A DNA stretch of 64,000 nucleotides, taken from positions 52,166,285 through 52,230,284 of the forward strand of contig OY759262.1 of the NCBI GenBank assembly GCA_963662155.1, written 5' to 3'. This DNA is from Lamellibrachia columna. Taxonomy: Eukaryota > Annelida > Polychaeta > Sabellida > Siboglinidae. The notes under the pieces were generated by a model. That model was not told the origin of the DNA. It did not search any database and saw nothing but the letters and a program-made list of their open reading frames with translations. Made by a program: the position numbers and the translations under genes. Shown one piece after another: positions 47,773-58,625 of this stretch. Position 1 is the first letter of the stretch. Every line of letters starts with the position of its first letter.

Positions 47773-49429
47773 GTAGACGAGTCCATCTGAATGAGCAAGA
47801 GAGGGTTCCATGTAGAGAGGTAAATATAAATAGATTATGGGGAAAATCCCGGCGATAATGGGTGATATGGCCTGTATGAAAGTATAGGGAAAGTAGTGTA
47901 TTATCGCTCACATGACACCAACTCCCCCTACGGATGATACCAGCGCCCCTGGCGACTGTAGCACGGGGGCCACAAGAACGATGATCTCTCTTTGGAGGAA
48001 TACCTTATTAATTGGTCACAAATTAATTACACATTAATTAACAAGTTATATAAATATATATATATATATAAATAAATATAAAAATAAATATATATAAATA
48101 AATATACATACATATATATATATATATATAGTGTAATGGGTGGTCTAAAAAATAAGAGGTCGTCTCAAAAAATAAAAAATAAACATTAAAAAAAAACATT
48201 AAAAAAAAACTAATAATGTTCTTGTATATCTCACCATACTCTTAACTGTAACCCTATCTAACTAAAAAAATATAAGGGATCGTCTAAAAAATATACAGGA
48301 TCGTCTTAAAAATATGAGAGTCATATTAGAAAGTTAATAAATCATATAAACAAATTAAAGGGTATCTTCTCAAAATGTTAATTTCTAAACAGCTATAATG
48401 CGAAGTAACTATACCCACAGGACACAGCTAGAATGCATATTCACTCTACCCTCAGTACACAGCTAGAAAACTTAATCTCTACAACTCCAGTACACATGTA
48501 GAATACAGTCACTGCACCCCCAGTGCACAGCTAGATTACATGGTCAGTTAAATAATTAGAACACATAGTCACAGTATCAACATATCAGCTATAACATATT
48601 GATACAAGCTACTTTTTCTCAATATTCCTAACTGTACCCCTAAATGTAGTTATCACCACACCCTTATCTGTACCCGTACCTGCAATTTTCACCATACATC
48701 TCACTGTAAAATTAACTGTAATTCTCACCATACACCTAAGTATACCCATCATCTAGCAGTAGTCAGCTAGCAGGGGTCAAAGTTATTTTTAATGGGTGGT
48801 CATCTAGCCAGAGAGGTCAAAAATCAGTAGCATAGACATATATACCTCATGATGCAACCGTGACCACCACCACCACCAACACCACCATAGTTACTGCACT
48901 CCCAGTGCACAATCAGAAGACATGGTCACTACACCGTCAGTACATGTCTAAAATACATAGTTGCTACACCCCCAGAACATAGTTAGAATACAAAATAGTA
49001 TGTATTTCCAGTATACAGTTATAATACATAGATACTGCTAGAATACATGGCCACTACACCCTCAGCACACAGCTACAATACCAAAATAGTCATTGTATCC
49101 CCAGTACACAGCTATAATATATAGTCACTACAAATCCAGTACACAGTTAGAATATATAGTGACTTGTTAATTAATGTGTAATTAATTAATGACCAATTAA
49201 TAAGGTATTCCTCCAATCAGAGGTCGTCGTTCCAGCGGCCCCCGTGCCACAGTCGCCAGGGGCGCTGGTATCCTCCCTAGTGGGCGCTGGTGTCGATAAT
49301 ACACCACTTTCCCTATACTCTCACACAAGCCATATTACGCAATATCGCCCGGGTTTCCCAAAAAAAATCTATTTTTATCTACCTCTCTACTTGAAACCAT
49401 ATCTTGCTCATTCATATTGACTCGTCTAC
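47773..49429. mobile_element. 1.66-kb foldback element with about 280-bp arms
   Basis: The left arm 47,773-48,051 (gtagacgagtcc...gaatgagcaag...gtagagaggtaa...agtatagggaaagt...gtgtattatcg...taccttattaattgg) matches the reverse complement of 49,157-49,429. The spacer carries AT-rich ggtcgtctcaaaaa-type repeats, similar to the centre of the foldback at 12.3-14.2 kb, and a 35-bp satellite. No transposase seen. Confidence 0.8.
48390..49156. repeat. Degenerate ~35-bp satellite inside the foldback
   Basis: Units of cacagctagaatacatagtc plus actacacccccagta, many diverged. The reverse complement of the same family forms the array at 58,065-58,625. Confidence 0.75.
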
Positions 49430-49499
49430 TTCTCACACGGTTAAACAGAATGAGAGAAAATTTTAATGAAAATCACAGAGAAATACCCACAATTAAGGG

Positions 49500-50110
49500 A
49501 CACTTGCTGTTTCTTTCTTTAACTATTTCGCTATTTTTGCTGTTTCGCTGCTCTGTTGTTTAGCTGTGTCTTTGCTTTGCTACTTTATTGTTTAGCTGTA
49601 TCATTGGTTTGCTACTTTGCTATTTTTACTACTTCGCTATGAATGATTTGTTTAGCTGTTTCGTTACATATGCGGTAAAAATTGCATTAGATAAACCTGC
49701 AAAATATCACGTAGTTAAAGAAAACTGACAGGAAAATATTATTGTTACAGAAAATGGCATGCCAAGCAGTTAACGAAAATGACAGCAACATGTAAAGCAG
49801 TTGCTGATGTCATCGCAATCGTTGCGCATGCGTGGTGTTAGTTTTTTTTTTTAATTCAATCAAGAAAATGACAGCAAAAGATTACACACGGTTAAAGCTA
49901 TTGACAGAGAAAGTTAAAGAAAATGACAGAGAATATCACAAAGTTAAAGAACATAACAGCAAAAATGTCACGTAACTAAAGAAAATGACAACGCAATGTC
50001 ACGCAGTTAAAGAAATAACGCAGAAATGTCACATATTTGAAAAAAAATGAGAGAAAAATGTCACACTGTTAAAGAAAATGAGAGCAAAATGACACGCAGC
50101 TAAATAAATA
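49500..50110. repeat. Degenerate tandem repeats
   Basis: First a ttgctatttt/gtttagctgtttcg repeat (49,510-49,670), then repeats of about 35 bp based on cacgcagttaaagaaaatga plus cagcaaaatgt (49,690-50,110). Confidence 0.65.
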
Positions 50111-50377
50111 GTCGCGGTCGTTACACATGCGAAACCCCTTATATCATATGCAGACGGAGGTGAAAATAGGTGCGTGCTTATGCCATGATGTTATGACGCG
50201 CTACTGCAGTAGTGCAGACCCTGCAATTGGCGAGTAAAAAATCGTTTTATACAGTTAACAAATCAAATTGTACCACAATAATTATAGTTATTGAAAGCAA
50301 GTGTACCCAAAAAAAGCATAAACTATTCATCACACATGTATCGGATATTGCAGTTCTTACAACTGTATAAGTTTTTA

Positions 50378-50606
<229 letters not shown>

Positions 50607-50684
50607 TATGTATGTATATTGATCATACGTTGAACAGTACCCTGGAATGTTTAAACCATTTATTTTTGATCACCCCGAACGTAG

Positions 50685-50959
50685 AATATCGACCGCGATT
50701 CTGCTACCTGCCGGCAGTAGCTGGTACGTGCAAGGCGTACATGCCGAAGTGGTACTACAACTGTGCGACATATGCGTGCGAGAAGTTCATCTACGGAGGT
50801 TGCGGAGGAAACCGGAACAGATTCGAGACAGAGTTGGCGTGTCGCAGGAGGTGCAAGGCAAAGTGCAAGGGCTTGGTGCACTGCGACCTGAAATGCAAGA
50901 GCGGATTTGTGAAAGACCGCAAGGGATGCCCAATCTGCCATTGTGTGGACCCTTGTGAG
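50685..50959 (+). CDS. Kunitz + antistasin exon of gene C, first module (P1 Lys)
   Basis: Begins in phase 1 after ccccgaacgtag and ends in phase 0 before gtacga. Kunitz: [20 protein letters not shown], then [16 protein letters not shown] and the last two cysteines. P1 is Lys (trypsin-like targets). There is one extra cysteine (YYNC, BPTI position about 25) with no partner in the domain. Antistasin-like: [32 protein letters not shown]. Closest relatives in the window are the exon at 2,677 and the pseudo-exon at 32,642. The upstream ATG at 50,597 lies in the TA-rich intron and is not a start. Confidence 0.92.
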
Positions 50960-51534
50960 GTACGATAATGACAACAGTAACGACGCCGGGCAATAAATAA
51001 TATCAACTAGACAGTTACTGATATGTGCGCGGCTCAGGTCATGGGTGTACAAACTGTTGCACCGACCGCACAACTTAAAGGCGGTAGGTTTCACTTGCTA
51101 ATAGCATAAATGTTTTGCAAATGTGTCTTACGTAAAAAAAAAGCTTAAGTGTTCTGACTTTGAGCATCCAATAGAGTGATTGACCATGCAATATTTCAAA
51201 ATAAAATATTCAAATATTATATATATGCCACTACAAGATACAAGATCACGAAAAGCAAAATTAGGATTTCTTTAACACATTTAATTATATCAAATCATGA
51301 ATGTGTCCGCGACCTGAACAGGTACATTGTAGTCGTTCTTAGAAAGGCTGCTTGTCTCCCTGTATATCCAGTGAAAAGATACTTTCATTTCGAATGACAC
51401 TTGTACGCTATTGACATAATTTGAGAGCATTAATGTCATGTTTAAAACATCATATTTTAATATGTGCATTAAATAGTGTTATTGACATACATATTATGTA
51501 ATGTGTTCATTTAGAGTTTTATTTTTGCATGCAG

Positions 51535-51622
51535 AATATCAAGTGTCTGCCCAGGAAACAGTGTGTAGTTAGGGTGGCACCGTGGCTGATACCGCTTCGT
51601 CCCGAGGTCGGCGTGTGTGTCG
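51535..51622 (+). CDS. Small Cys exon of gene C, first copy
   Basis: 88 bp between ttgcatgcag and gtaagc, phase 0 to 1. Encodes NIKCLPRKQCVVRVAPW and ends VGVCV. Same length and phases as the gene B exon at 9,749. It has fewer cysteines than that exon: the middle pair is replaced by a Pro/Leu-rich stretch. With the preceding VDPCE it forms DPC-x4-C-x5-C. Joins in frame (gat, Asp) to the exon at 53,328. Confidence 0.85.
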
Positions 51623-51829
51623 GTAAGCTTCATAATTGAACTTGTACTGAATACCTTTATGAATTTTCATTGATGCGCTGTGTGAAGTTCTATGATTTCC
51701 ACTTGAACAAACACAAGCACTTGCATGTAACGTAAAGCTCTACGGACTCAAGCATCGTGTGTGACTCGTCGCTGTGGCTGCTCTCATAATTATAAAGTTT
51801 AGCTAGCCGGTACAATGACGTGCCGTCAG

Positions 51830-52400
51830 TCAATTACATGGCACGATCCTGGCGACCGCCATTCGCCACACATAGGCAGTATTGAGACATCTTCATCAGT
51901 CGTCTGCTTAACAGGGTTCGTTTCAGAAACCACACAGCTGCTGTAAATCCAGGTCGCAATAATCAGTGAACCAACAACTCAACTGTTAGAGGCAGGCTTC
52001 GTAATAGTTACCATGCAGGGAGACTATACAGGGGTCCGGTCCTCAGACCTGTCCACCGCCGAAACATATTAATAGGGTACCAACAGCGATGGACTCACCA
52101 GCGCTGGACCGATGTTCTGTTCAGTGATGAGTCCAGAACCTGTTTCTACTGCGCCGATGGAAAAAAGAGGATGTGGCGCAGATGTGGGAACGCTACGCCG
52201 ACTGCTGCGTACGCTAGACAAACCGGTGACCAGACAAATGACAGTGCGATGGTTTGGGCAGTCATGTTTGGAAGCCACATATCTGGTATGGTGGTGATTG
52301 TCGGGAACCTCAATTAATGCACAACGTTATATCGACGAAGTCTTAGTGGCAATGCCTTAAATGCCTTATTCCTTTGATACGAGCACCATCGAGCATATGC
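51830..52400 (+). mobile_element. Tc1/mariner transposase remnant
   Basis: Decayed reading in shifting frames: a TVRNRL-like stretch, then PVHRRNILIGYQQRWTHQRW, DVLFSDESRTCFYCADGKKR, MWRRCG and AMVWAVMF. These match the RW..VLFSDESRF..RV(W/Y)RR..VMVWGGI core of Tc1 transposases, with the first catalytic Asp in SDES. Stops and shifts make it dead. The C-terminal part continues as the tandem array at 52,497. It lies in the gene C intron between exons 3 and 4. Confidence 0.85.
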
Positions 52401-52496
52401 AGATTGAACTTCAGAGGTGTGTGTGTCGAAGGTGTCAGATACCAACTAACATATATTAACTCATCCACGCACTATTAGACGGAATTACGCGGCGAA

Positions 52497-53035
52497 ACAC
52501 ACGGCGCCTGGTGCAAAGCATACGAGACAGATGCGTTACCTCCATTACAGCCAACGGTGGCCACACACGTTATGGAACTGGTCTTGGGACACATCAAAAC
52601 ACACGGCGCCTGGTGCAAAGCATACGAGACAGATGCGTTACTTCCATCACAGCCAACGGTGGCCACACACGTTATGGAACTGGTCTTGGGACACATCAAA
52701 ACACACGGCGCCTGGTGCAAAGCATACGAGACAGATGCGTTACCTCCATCACAGCCAACGGTGGCCACACACGTTATGTAACTTGTCTTGGGACACATGG
52801 TCTTGGGACACATCAAAACACACGGCGCCTAGTGCAAAGCATACGAGACAGATGCGTTACCTCCATCACAGCCAACGGTGGCCACACACGTTATGTAACT
52901 TGTCTTGGGACACATGGTCTTGGGACACATCAAAACACACGGCGCCTAGTGCAAAGCATACGAGACAGATGCGTTACCTCCATCACAGCCAACGGTGGCC
53001 ACACACGTTATGGAACTGGTCTTGGGACACATGTG
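52497..53035. repeat. Tandem repeat (102/117 bp, 5 units) derived from a Tc1 transposase end
   Basis: Units start acggcgcctggtgcaaagca at about 52,501, 52,603, 52,705, 52,822 and 52,939. The last two intervals are 117 bp because atggtcttgggacac is doubled. Each unit translates as TRRLVQSIRDRCVTSITANG then GHTRY, the IRxLVxSMxRRCxAVIxAxGGHTRY terminus of Tc1 transposases. Both unit lengths are multiples of three, so a 186-codon frame is open but is not a gene. Confidence 0.85.
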
Positions 53036-53327
53036 GCTGTAATGCGCAGTAGTCTATGTTCTCAATGCTGATCTAACGTCAGATGTCTCTAAATAAAATA
53101 TAAGTATGTGAGTCTTTCTATATTAATACATTTATTTTGTAATTTTTGTAACACATCACTGTTTTCCATCCAAAATTATATGGGTAGATGTGTAGTTTTA
53201 AGTTTATTTCGACATTGAGTAAATATATATATATTTATTTATTTATTTATCACGACGACAATATTTATTTTCTTTAAGGGAATATTGCACGTGTACACAC
53301 TATTTTCACTGTATGTTCTACTCGCAG
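53036..53327. other. Gene C intron 3, distal part
   Basis: AT-rich, ending in ttctactcgcag. No other feature. Confidence 0.5.
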
Positions 53328-53584
53328 ATGTCTGCGACTTGCCAAAGCGAATCGGACACTGCCTTGCACATATGCCTCGTTGGTGCTATAACAAGAACGC
53401 CGGACAGTGTGAGAAATTCATCTATGGGGGCTGCGGTGGAAACATGAACAACTTCGAGACAGCAGCGGAGTGCAGGAGAATGTGTCCGTGTCCACGTTTG
53501 GTTTGTGACAAAACATGTGAATTTTGTCACGAGCTTGACAAGAATGGATGTCGCACGTGCGACTGTAGCGTCAACCCCTGTCTC
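53328..53584 (+). CDS. Kunitz + antistasin exon of gene C, second module (P1 Leu)
   Basis: Phase 1 after tactcgcag, phase 0 before gtaagt. Kunitz: VCDLPKRIGHCLAHMPRWCY, then [16 protein letters not shown] and AECRRMC. P1 is Leu, as in gene B. There is an extra cysteine (RWC, BPTI position about 22), different from the extra one in the first module. Antistasin-like: PCPRLVCDKTCEFC, DKNGCRTCDC, NPCL. An additional Cys replaces the usual Gly in the CEFGF segment. Read-through beyond the donor gives a frame to 53,812 with no domain, so the splice is preferred. Confidence 0.92.
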
Positions 53585-53779
53585 GTAAGTGTTGTGACCG
53601 GGCTATTTAATTTATGTTGTAGAAAATATGCACGACTGACGCATTTTTTACGTTTTGTATCATGCATTATTGTCAACACGTTTTGGTGCACCTCTTTGCT
53701 GAGCCATCGAACCAGTGTGCATTTAGTTTTAGCTGGAGTCTCGGTGCCCCATATTAGATGTTTTGGTTGTATTTATGTT

Positions 53780-54165
53780 AAATGTTTATACTTGTACAAA
53801 CTAATTTGTTGAATGAGGCAAATCAATTAAAGAAAATGTGTATGTATGTATGTATGTATGTATGTATGTATGTATGTATGTATGTATGTATGTATGTATG
53901 TATGTATGTATGTATGTATGTGTGTATGTATGTATGTATGTATGTGCGTGCGTGCGTGCGTGCATGTGTGTGCGAGCGCGCGTGTGTGCGAATCTCTTGG
54001 CCCAATATTTGATGTTTGTGTTGTATTTGTATGTTTAATATTTATACTTTTACAAGCTCATGTGTTGAATGATGCATATCAAATAAAGAACATTTGTATG
54101 TATGTATGCATGTACGTATGTGCGTGCGTGCGTGCGTGTGTGCGTGTATGCGTGTATGTGTGTCG
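53780..54165. repeat. Duplicated intron segment with (GTAT)n arrays
   Basis: Two related blocks (at about 53,745-53,835 and 53,998-54,092: ttggttgtattt..., gaatgaggcaaatcaattaa / gaatgatgcatatcaaataa) are each followed by a tgta-type tetranucleotide array and a gcgtgcgtgc tail. Confidence 0.85.
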
Positions 54166-54214
54166 CCTCTGCATAGTATTATAATAGTTGAACCTTAAAC
54201 CATCTTTGTTGAAG

Positions 54215-54299
54215 TTCGCGAAATGTGGGCTCGGAAGCCAATGTTTTCCAGTGCCGTGGGGGTGGGCTGGGTGTCGTCGAAATGCAAACTGTATCAAAG
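54215..54299 (+). CDS. Small Cys exon of gene C, second copy
   Basis: 85 bp between atctttgttgaag and gtaact, phase 0 to 1. Encodes FAKCGLGSQCFPVPWGWAGC and NANCIK, the same C-x5-C...C pattern as the exons at 9,749 and 51,535. It is needed for frame: the exon at 53,328 ends in phase 0 and the WAP-like exon begins in phase 1. The joined codon to the next exon is gta (Val). The acceptor (ttgttgaag) has a weak pyrimidine tract, so the exact start could shift. Confidence 0.75.
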
Positions 54300-54348
54300 G
54301 TAACTTGATAAACCTAACACAATTTATTCTTTGTTATCAATTATATAT

Positions 54349-54352
<4 letters not shown>

Positions 54353-54415
<63 letters not shown>

Positions 54416-54435
54416 AATGTGTGTGTTTGTGTGTG

Positions 54436-54490
<55 letters not shown>
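54353..54490. repeat. (TA)n followed by (AC)n
   Basis: About 60 bp of TA, a short linker, then about 50 bp of CA, inside the last intron of gene C. Confidence 0.95.
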
Positions 54491-54689
54491 ATGTGTGTTA
54501 CTTATACATTATGCTGGTCATTCGATGGTGTACTCATGTTCTTATGTTGTTTTAAAGGAAACTACGCGTATTGTTAAAATATTCAGTTGCTCAGTTGTTC
54601 TACCTGTGCAGGCATTACTTAGTAATAACGATGAAACTGATATAGATGGATTTGATTATTGTTATTGTATCAACGTCTTGTCGTTGTAG

Positions 54690-54823
54690 TAAAGTCTGGT
54701 AGTTGCCCAAACGTTCAACATGGAGTGAATGGCGCAAGCTGCTACGCGGACTTTGAATGTCCTGGAAGAAAGAAGTGCTGTGCCGTCGGAATTTATTTGC
54801 ATACTTGCATCAATCCAGCCTAA
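54690..54823 (+). CDS. WAP-like terminal exon of gene C
   Basis: Phase 1 after tcgttgtag, ending at TAA (54,821-54,823). Encodes KSGSCPNVQHGVNGASCYAD, then FECPGRKKCCAVG and LHTCINPA. This is the WAP four-disulfide-core layout (KxGxCP, CxxDxxCxGxxKCC, final CxxP), but only six of eight cysteines are present. The missing two are positions 2 and 7, which pair with each other in elafin-type WAP domains, so one disulfide has been lost cleanly. WAP domains inhibit serine proteases or act as antimicrobials; whether this shortened form does is unknown. Confidence 0.85.
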
Positions 54824-55879
54824 TGGGGTACGTGGAATATTCATTCGTGTTTATAAATGTAGTTCTTGATTAGCTCCTCTCGTACAATATCTGAGTCTGG
54901 CCTCAGAACGCCCCGAGGAGTTGCAGTGTTTGTTGTTATATTAATTAGGTTCAAATTATAACATTTTAGGATGTTTCCTTTATATTAATGTTATGTGTGA
55001 TATTTATTAATGTTATCTTTTTCATCTGATTAAATTCAATTCCATTTGTGTTATTGTATTAAGGCATAGCAAAGAATATGGTCGTACTGATGATGTTGCC
55101 GTTGTTGTTGTTGGTACTGTTGTTGCTGCTGCTGACGGTATTTTATCTCAACAGCGTCATGTGTACCTTTCTGTCTGCGTTACCTCATGTTCCAATGTTC
55201 AAAGCTTGGTTTGTGTTGTCAAAAACGAGAAGCCTTAATGAAAACTTTAAATCTGGTACCAGATACGTATGGACAAACCAGAAGACGACATATCTGCCCA
55301 CGGATTCGTCACACCATGCTAGTTTCATACGCAGATCTGTCATTCAATAAGTGAAACCACTCCCGTTTCATTTCTGCCCTTGAGGTGTAGGATGTGGGCA
55401 GATCTGTCGTCTTCTGGTGTTTACATCACATCAGATTTCACTGTCATAACATGTTTCTTTCTAGCTAAAGTGGAAAGTAAACCTATTGATTAATATAATG
55501 TTATTAGAGTGTTATTTTGCAGTTAGGTATGGCAAATTGTTTGTAGAATAATCTAAATAATAAAAACTTGGGGTACCGTGTTACTTTTTAACTATACTGT
55601 TTTTTTTATGATTTTGTGTAGATTATATAATTGGATTTAAAAAAGTCACACAAAAATCATTCAAAAAGTAATCAAAAGCTATTGGAAATTGATCATTGCC
55701 ATACCTCTTTATTTATGACTTATATCAGCATGCACAGTGTATAATTATACACTTTTAACCATCAGGTGTAGATTGACTGATAACTATTGTTAAGGAACAT
55801 GTATATATGTTGAATCGGCTACTCAATTGTTAATTTGACACATTGCCCCAGTGACCTAGAAATAGCAGTGATGCATTTC
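54824..55879. other. 3' UTR/intergenic stretch
   Basis: Possible poly(A) signals: ATTAAA at about 55,029 and AATAAA at about 55,559. A Leu-rich open frame at 55,078-55,350 starts in a GTT/CTG-rich tract and has no recognisable domain. An imperfect inverted repeat (ccagaagacgacatatctgc at about 55,279 and its complement at about 55,393) lies within. Confidence 0.5.
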
Positions 55880-57447
55880 ATACGTGTTACTACACATTGT
55901 CTGCTAGAAAGTGACAGGCTTGCATGTACAGATCAATGCCAAGTTCTGGAGAGTCAGATAGCGGATCAACTGTTTGTTGCAATCTCTGCAATGCCTGGTC
56001 AGATATTGGACATGGCACTTCACCTACGTCCACTGTCCCAGACTCATCCCACTCGATCTCATCTACTACTCCTGAAGTAGACACATTGTCTGACTCCCTG
56101 AACATGTCATGCACGGCTGTCAGGTCTGTGTTGGCGAGCTCTAGACTGCGCCCTACAAACAGCTGTAATGGCGTCTGGTAGTGTTCAGTTCTCACGCCAT
56201 GATTGTTCGTTCCACTGTGCAACAAAGGCCTGCAACTCGCGATTAATCCTGGGCAGAAATACATAACGCAGTGCCCACAAGTGCTGCTGATTATTGATGT
56301 CAAGAGAACCTTGATCTTCAAGGAAGTGAAAAAGATCATAGTATAAATTGGTGGCCCCATTCCAGGTGTCTACCCAAACCCGTTCGATGCGCTGATTGTG
56401 CCACTAGTTCCTCTTATTGCAGATCCTCTTCCTCACAGTAACTCCAACAAATCACATATGTCATTGTTTTCTCCACCATGGTCAACACGCACCCTTGAGG
56501 GTAGACCATATGTGCTTGTGGCCGTGAGAAAGTGATTCAGTACTGTGCATTTCTTGTTTTAGGGGAGGCGTGCAGGAAAACAAGCAAACGACTGAATCCA
56601 TCAATTCCTCCATGAATCACGAATTTCCACTTGCAAAAGTAACGTTACATAAAGATTTATCTCTTTCAATTTAGAATTACTGTGTTACTTTATTTAGTAG
56701 CAGTAGTGTACCAATGTATTGTGTTCATGATGTTATTTAGTAGTTAGTTAGTAGCAGTATTGTACCAATCTATTGTGTTCATGATGTTATTTAGTAGCAG
56801 TAGTGTACCAATCTATTGTGTTCATGATGTTCATAACAACTCAAATTGCCACTGTTTGTAGTTGTGCATTTACAAGGATAGTAATATACAATGCCATGCT
56901 ATTAATCAGACAAGGTATTGACTAATACAACACTTTCACTACACCATTGTACGGTTTTCCTGCTATACATAAACTAAAATTGCCATTTGGTTATTTTATG
57001 TTGTCTATATTTCTGCCATATGAATTTGCAAGGTGTACTATGCCATGCAATGACATGGCATTAGCTAGCAATTTTTTTCGAGAAGTTAAATATGTAATAA
57101 CAAAGCAGCATTTTACTAAGTTTTAACCATATCATTAAATTATTTTTTTACCTGATTAGCTTATGGTTGCCGTCTATGTGCCAGACAGAGTTAGGGCCAG
57201 CAACAGCATATGTGCGACGCTGAATGGTCATTGCAGCTCTGAGAGCAATGCCTCCTTCGTCCACACGCATCATGCTATCTCGCACCCGCCACCTCTGCAC
57301 ATTGATGTCCTGCGAGAATAGTCTTGCTTTTACTGCATTTGGACCAATTCGCTGATTCTCACCAATGCAGTTCTTCACAGTTCGGTCTAGCTCATCATCA
57401 GACATGCGAGTGAATCCTCCCCTGATGCTCAAGCCAAATGTTCTGAA
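55880..57447 (-). pseudogene. Integrase-like (rve/DDE) transposon-derived gene, broken
   Basis: Reading on -: exon 57,447-57,150 (TFGLSIRGGFTRMSDDELDR, a helical DNA-binding-like region, YAVAGPNSVWHIDGNHKLIR) carries the first catalytic Asp (HIDGNHK). A gap of about 500 bp with a donor-like cag/gtaaaa and acceptor tttgcaag follows. Then 56,645-55,890 gives [28 protein letters not shown] (second Asp), QRIERVW (Glu), YYDLFHFLEDQG, LWALRYVFLPRINRELQAFV and HGVRTEHYQTPLQLFVGRS. The domain order is complete, but the putative splice joins out of frame and at least two frameshifts plus stops are present. This integrase family is widespread in fish and marine invertebrates; its transposon origin is inference. 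Confidence 0.75.
56692..56830. repeat. Tandem repeat, 3 units of about 50 bp
   Basis: Repeats of ttagtagcagtagtgtacca plus atctattgtgttcatgatgt. It sits in the intron-like gap of the integrase-like gene. Confidence 0.8.
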
Positions 57448-58064
57448 ATTTATTTACAACTTTTTTATATCGACATCATAATTATGTAGTACACAAGTCA
57501 CAGAACCACACAATTATAAGTTGAATGAAGGACTGAGTAAAAAGCATGACACATTGTTCAAATGCCACCTACTACTTTAGACATAATACAATGACCGGCG
57601 CATAAAATCAGAGAGTTCTTAAAGGTTTCACACTGCATTTCCATATAACAAAACATTTATTGAATGGTCATGCAGAATTTTAAAATGAAATTACTAATTT
57701 TGCTAAGACCTACTATTTGTTTTGTTTTTTTAAATAATAAGGATACACCCATGCATTTCGTTTTCTCAAAGGTGTATATATTATTATAATCCAGTGTGAC
57801 ATGAACTGATATATGTGCTTTATGTCAGTATCCAATTGGCACAAGATAGCTTTTTATACAAATATAAGTCAGAAATACCATATGTAGTAGGGAGTAGGTT
57901 TTGGCAGTAGTTATTTTGAAACAGATTCACTGCTAGATACTAATGTAATTTCAAATACTAAACAAAATTACTCTGAATATGACATTAAGTTAACGTGATA
58001 GTGGCTTAAACAACTACCCCAAATACAGATGATTCTTGGAAATACTTATCGGAAACAAATTTGT
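57448..58064. other. Gene-free stretch
   Basis: AT-rich; nothing recognised. Confidence 0.45.
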
Positions 58065-58625
58065 ATTCCAGTTATGTACCGAGGGTGCAGAGACCATGTA
58101 TTTCGAGCTGTGTCCTGGGTGAGCAGTAACTGTGTATTCTAATCGTGTACTGGAGTTGTAGTGACAATGCATTATAGCTATGTACTGGAGATACTGTGAA
58201 TATTTTGTATTTTAGCTGTGTACAGAGTGTGTAGTGACTATATATTCTAGATGTGTAGTGAGGGTGCACTGGCCATGTATTATAGCACTAACTGTGTATT
58301 ATATTTGTGTACTGGAGTTTTAGTGACTATATCTTACAGCTGTGTGCTGGAGATACATCAGCGACCATGTATTCGAGCTGTGTCCTGGGTGAGCAGTAAC
58401 TGTGTATTCTACTCGTGTACTGGAGTTGTAGTGACAATGCATTATAGCTATGTACTGGAGATACAGTGAATATTTTGTATTTTAGCTGTGTACAGAGTGT
58501 GTAGTGACTATATATTCTAGATGTGTCGTGAGGGTGCACTGGCCATGTATTCTAGCAGTAACTGTGTATTCTACTTGTGTACGGGAGTTGTAGTGACTAT
58601 ATCTTACAGCTGTGTGCTGGAGAAA
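58065..58625. repeat. ~35-bp satellite, inverted relative to the 48.4-49.2 kb array
   Basis: Units of the form tgtgtactggagttgtagtg plus actatgtattctagc. A block of about 271 bp (ccatgtatttcgagctgtgt... at 58,093 and its near copy at 58,364) is duplicated, so there is higher-order structure. The reverse complement matches the satellite inside the foldback at 47.8-49.4 kb. Confidence 0.8.

Noticed and set aside
52511..53071. 186-codon open frame
   Set aside because: Tandem copies of a Tc1 transposase end; unit lengths of 102 and 117 bp keep the frame open.
53285..53812. 175-codon frame through the Kunitz exon as a single-exon gene
   Set aside because: A consensus donor at 53,585 and phase agreement with the next Cys exon favour splicing; the extension has no domain.
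55078..55350. Leu-rich frame resembling a signal peptide or membrane protein
   Set aside because: The hydrophobic part comes from GTT/CTG low-complexity DNA and the rest has no recognisable domain. Kept only as a note in the intergenic entry.
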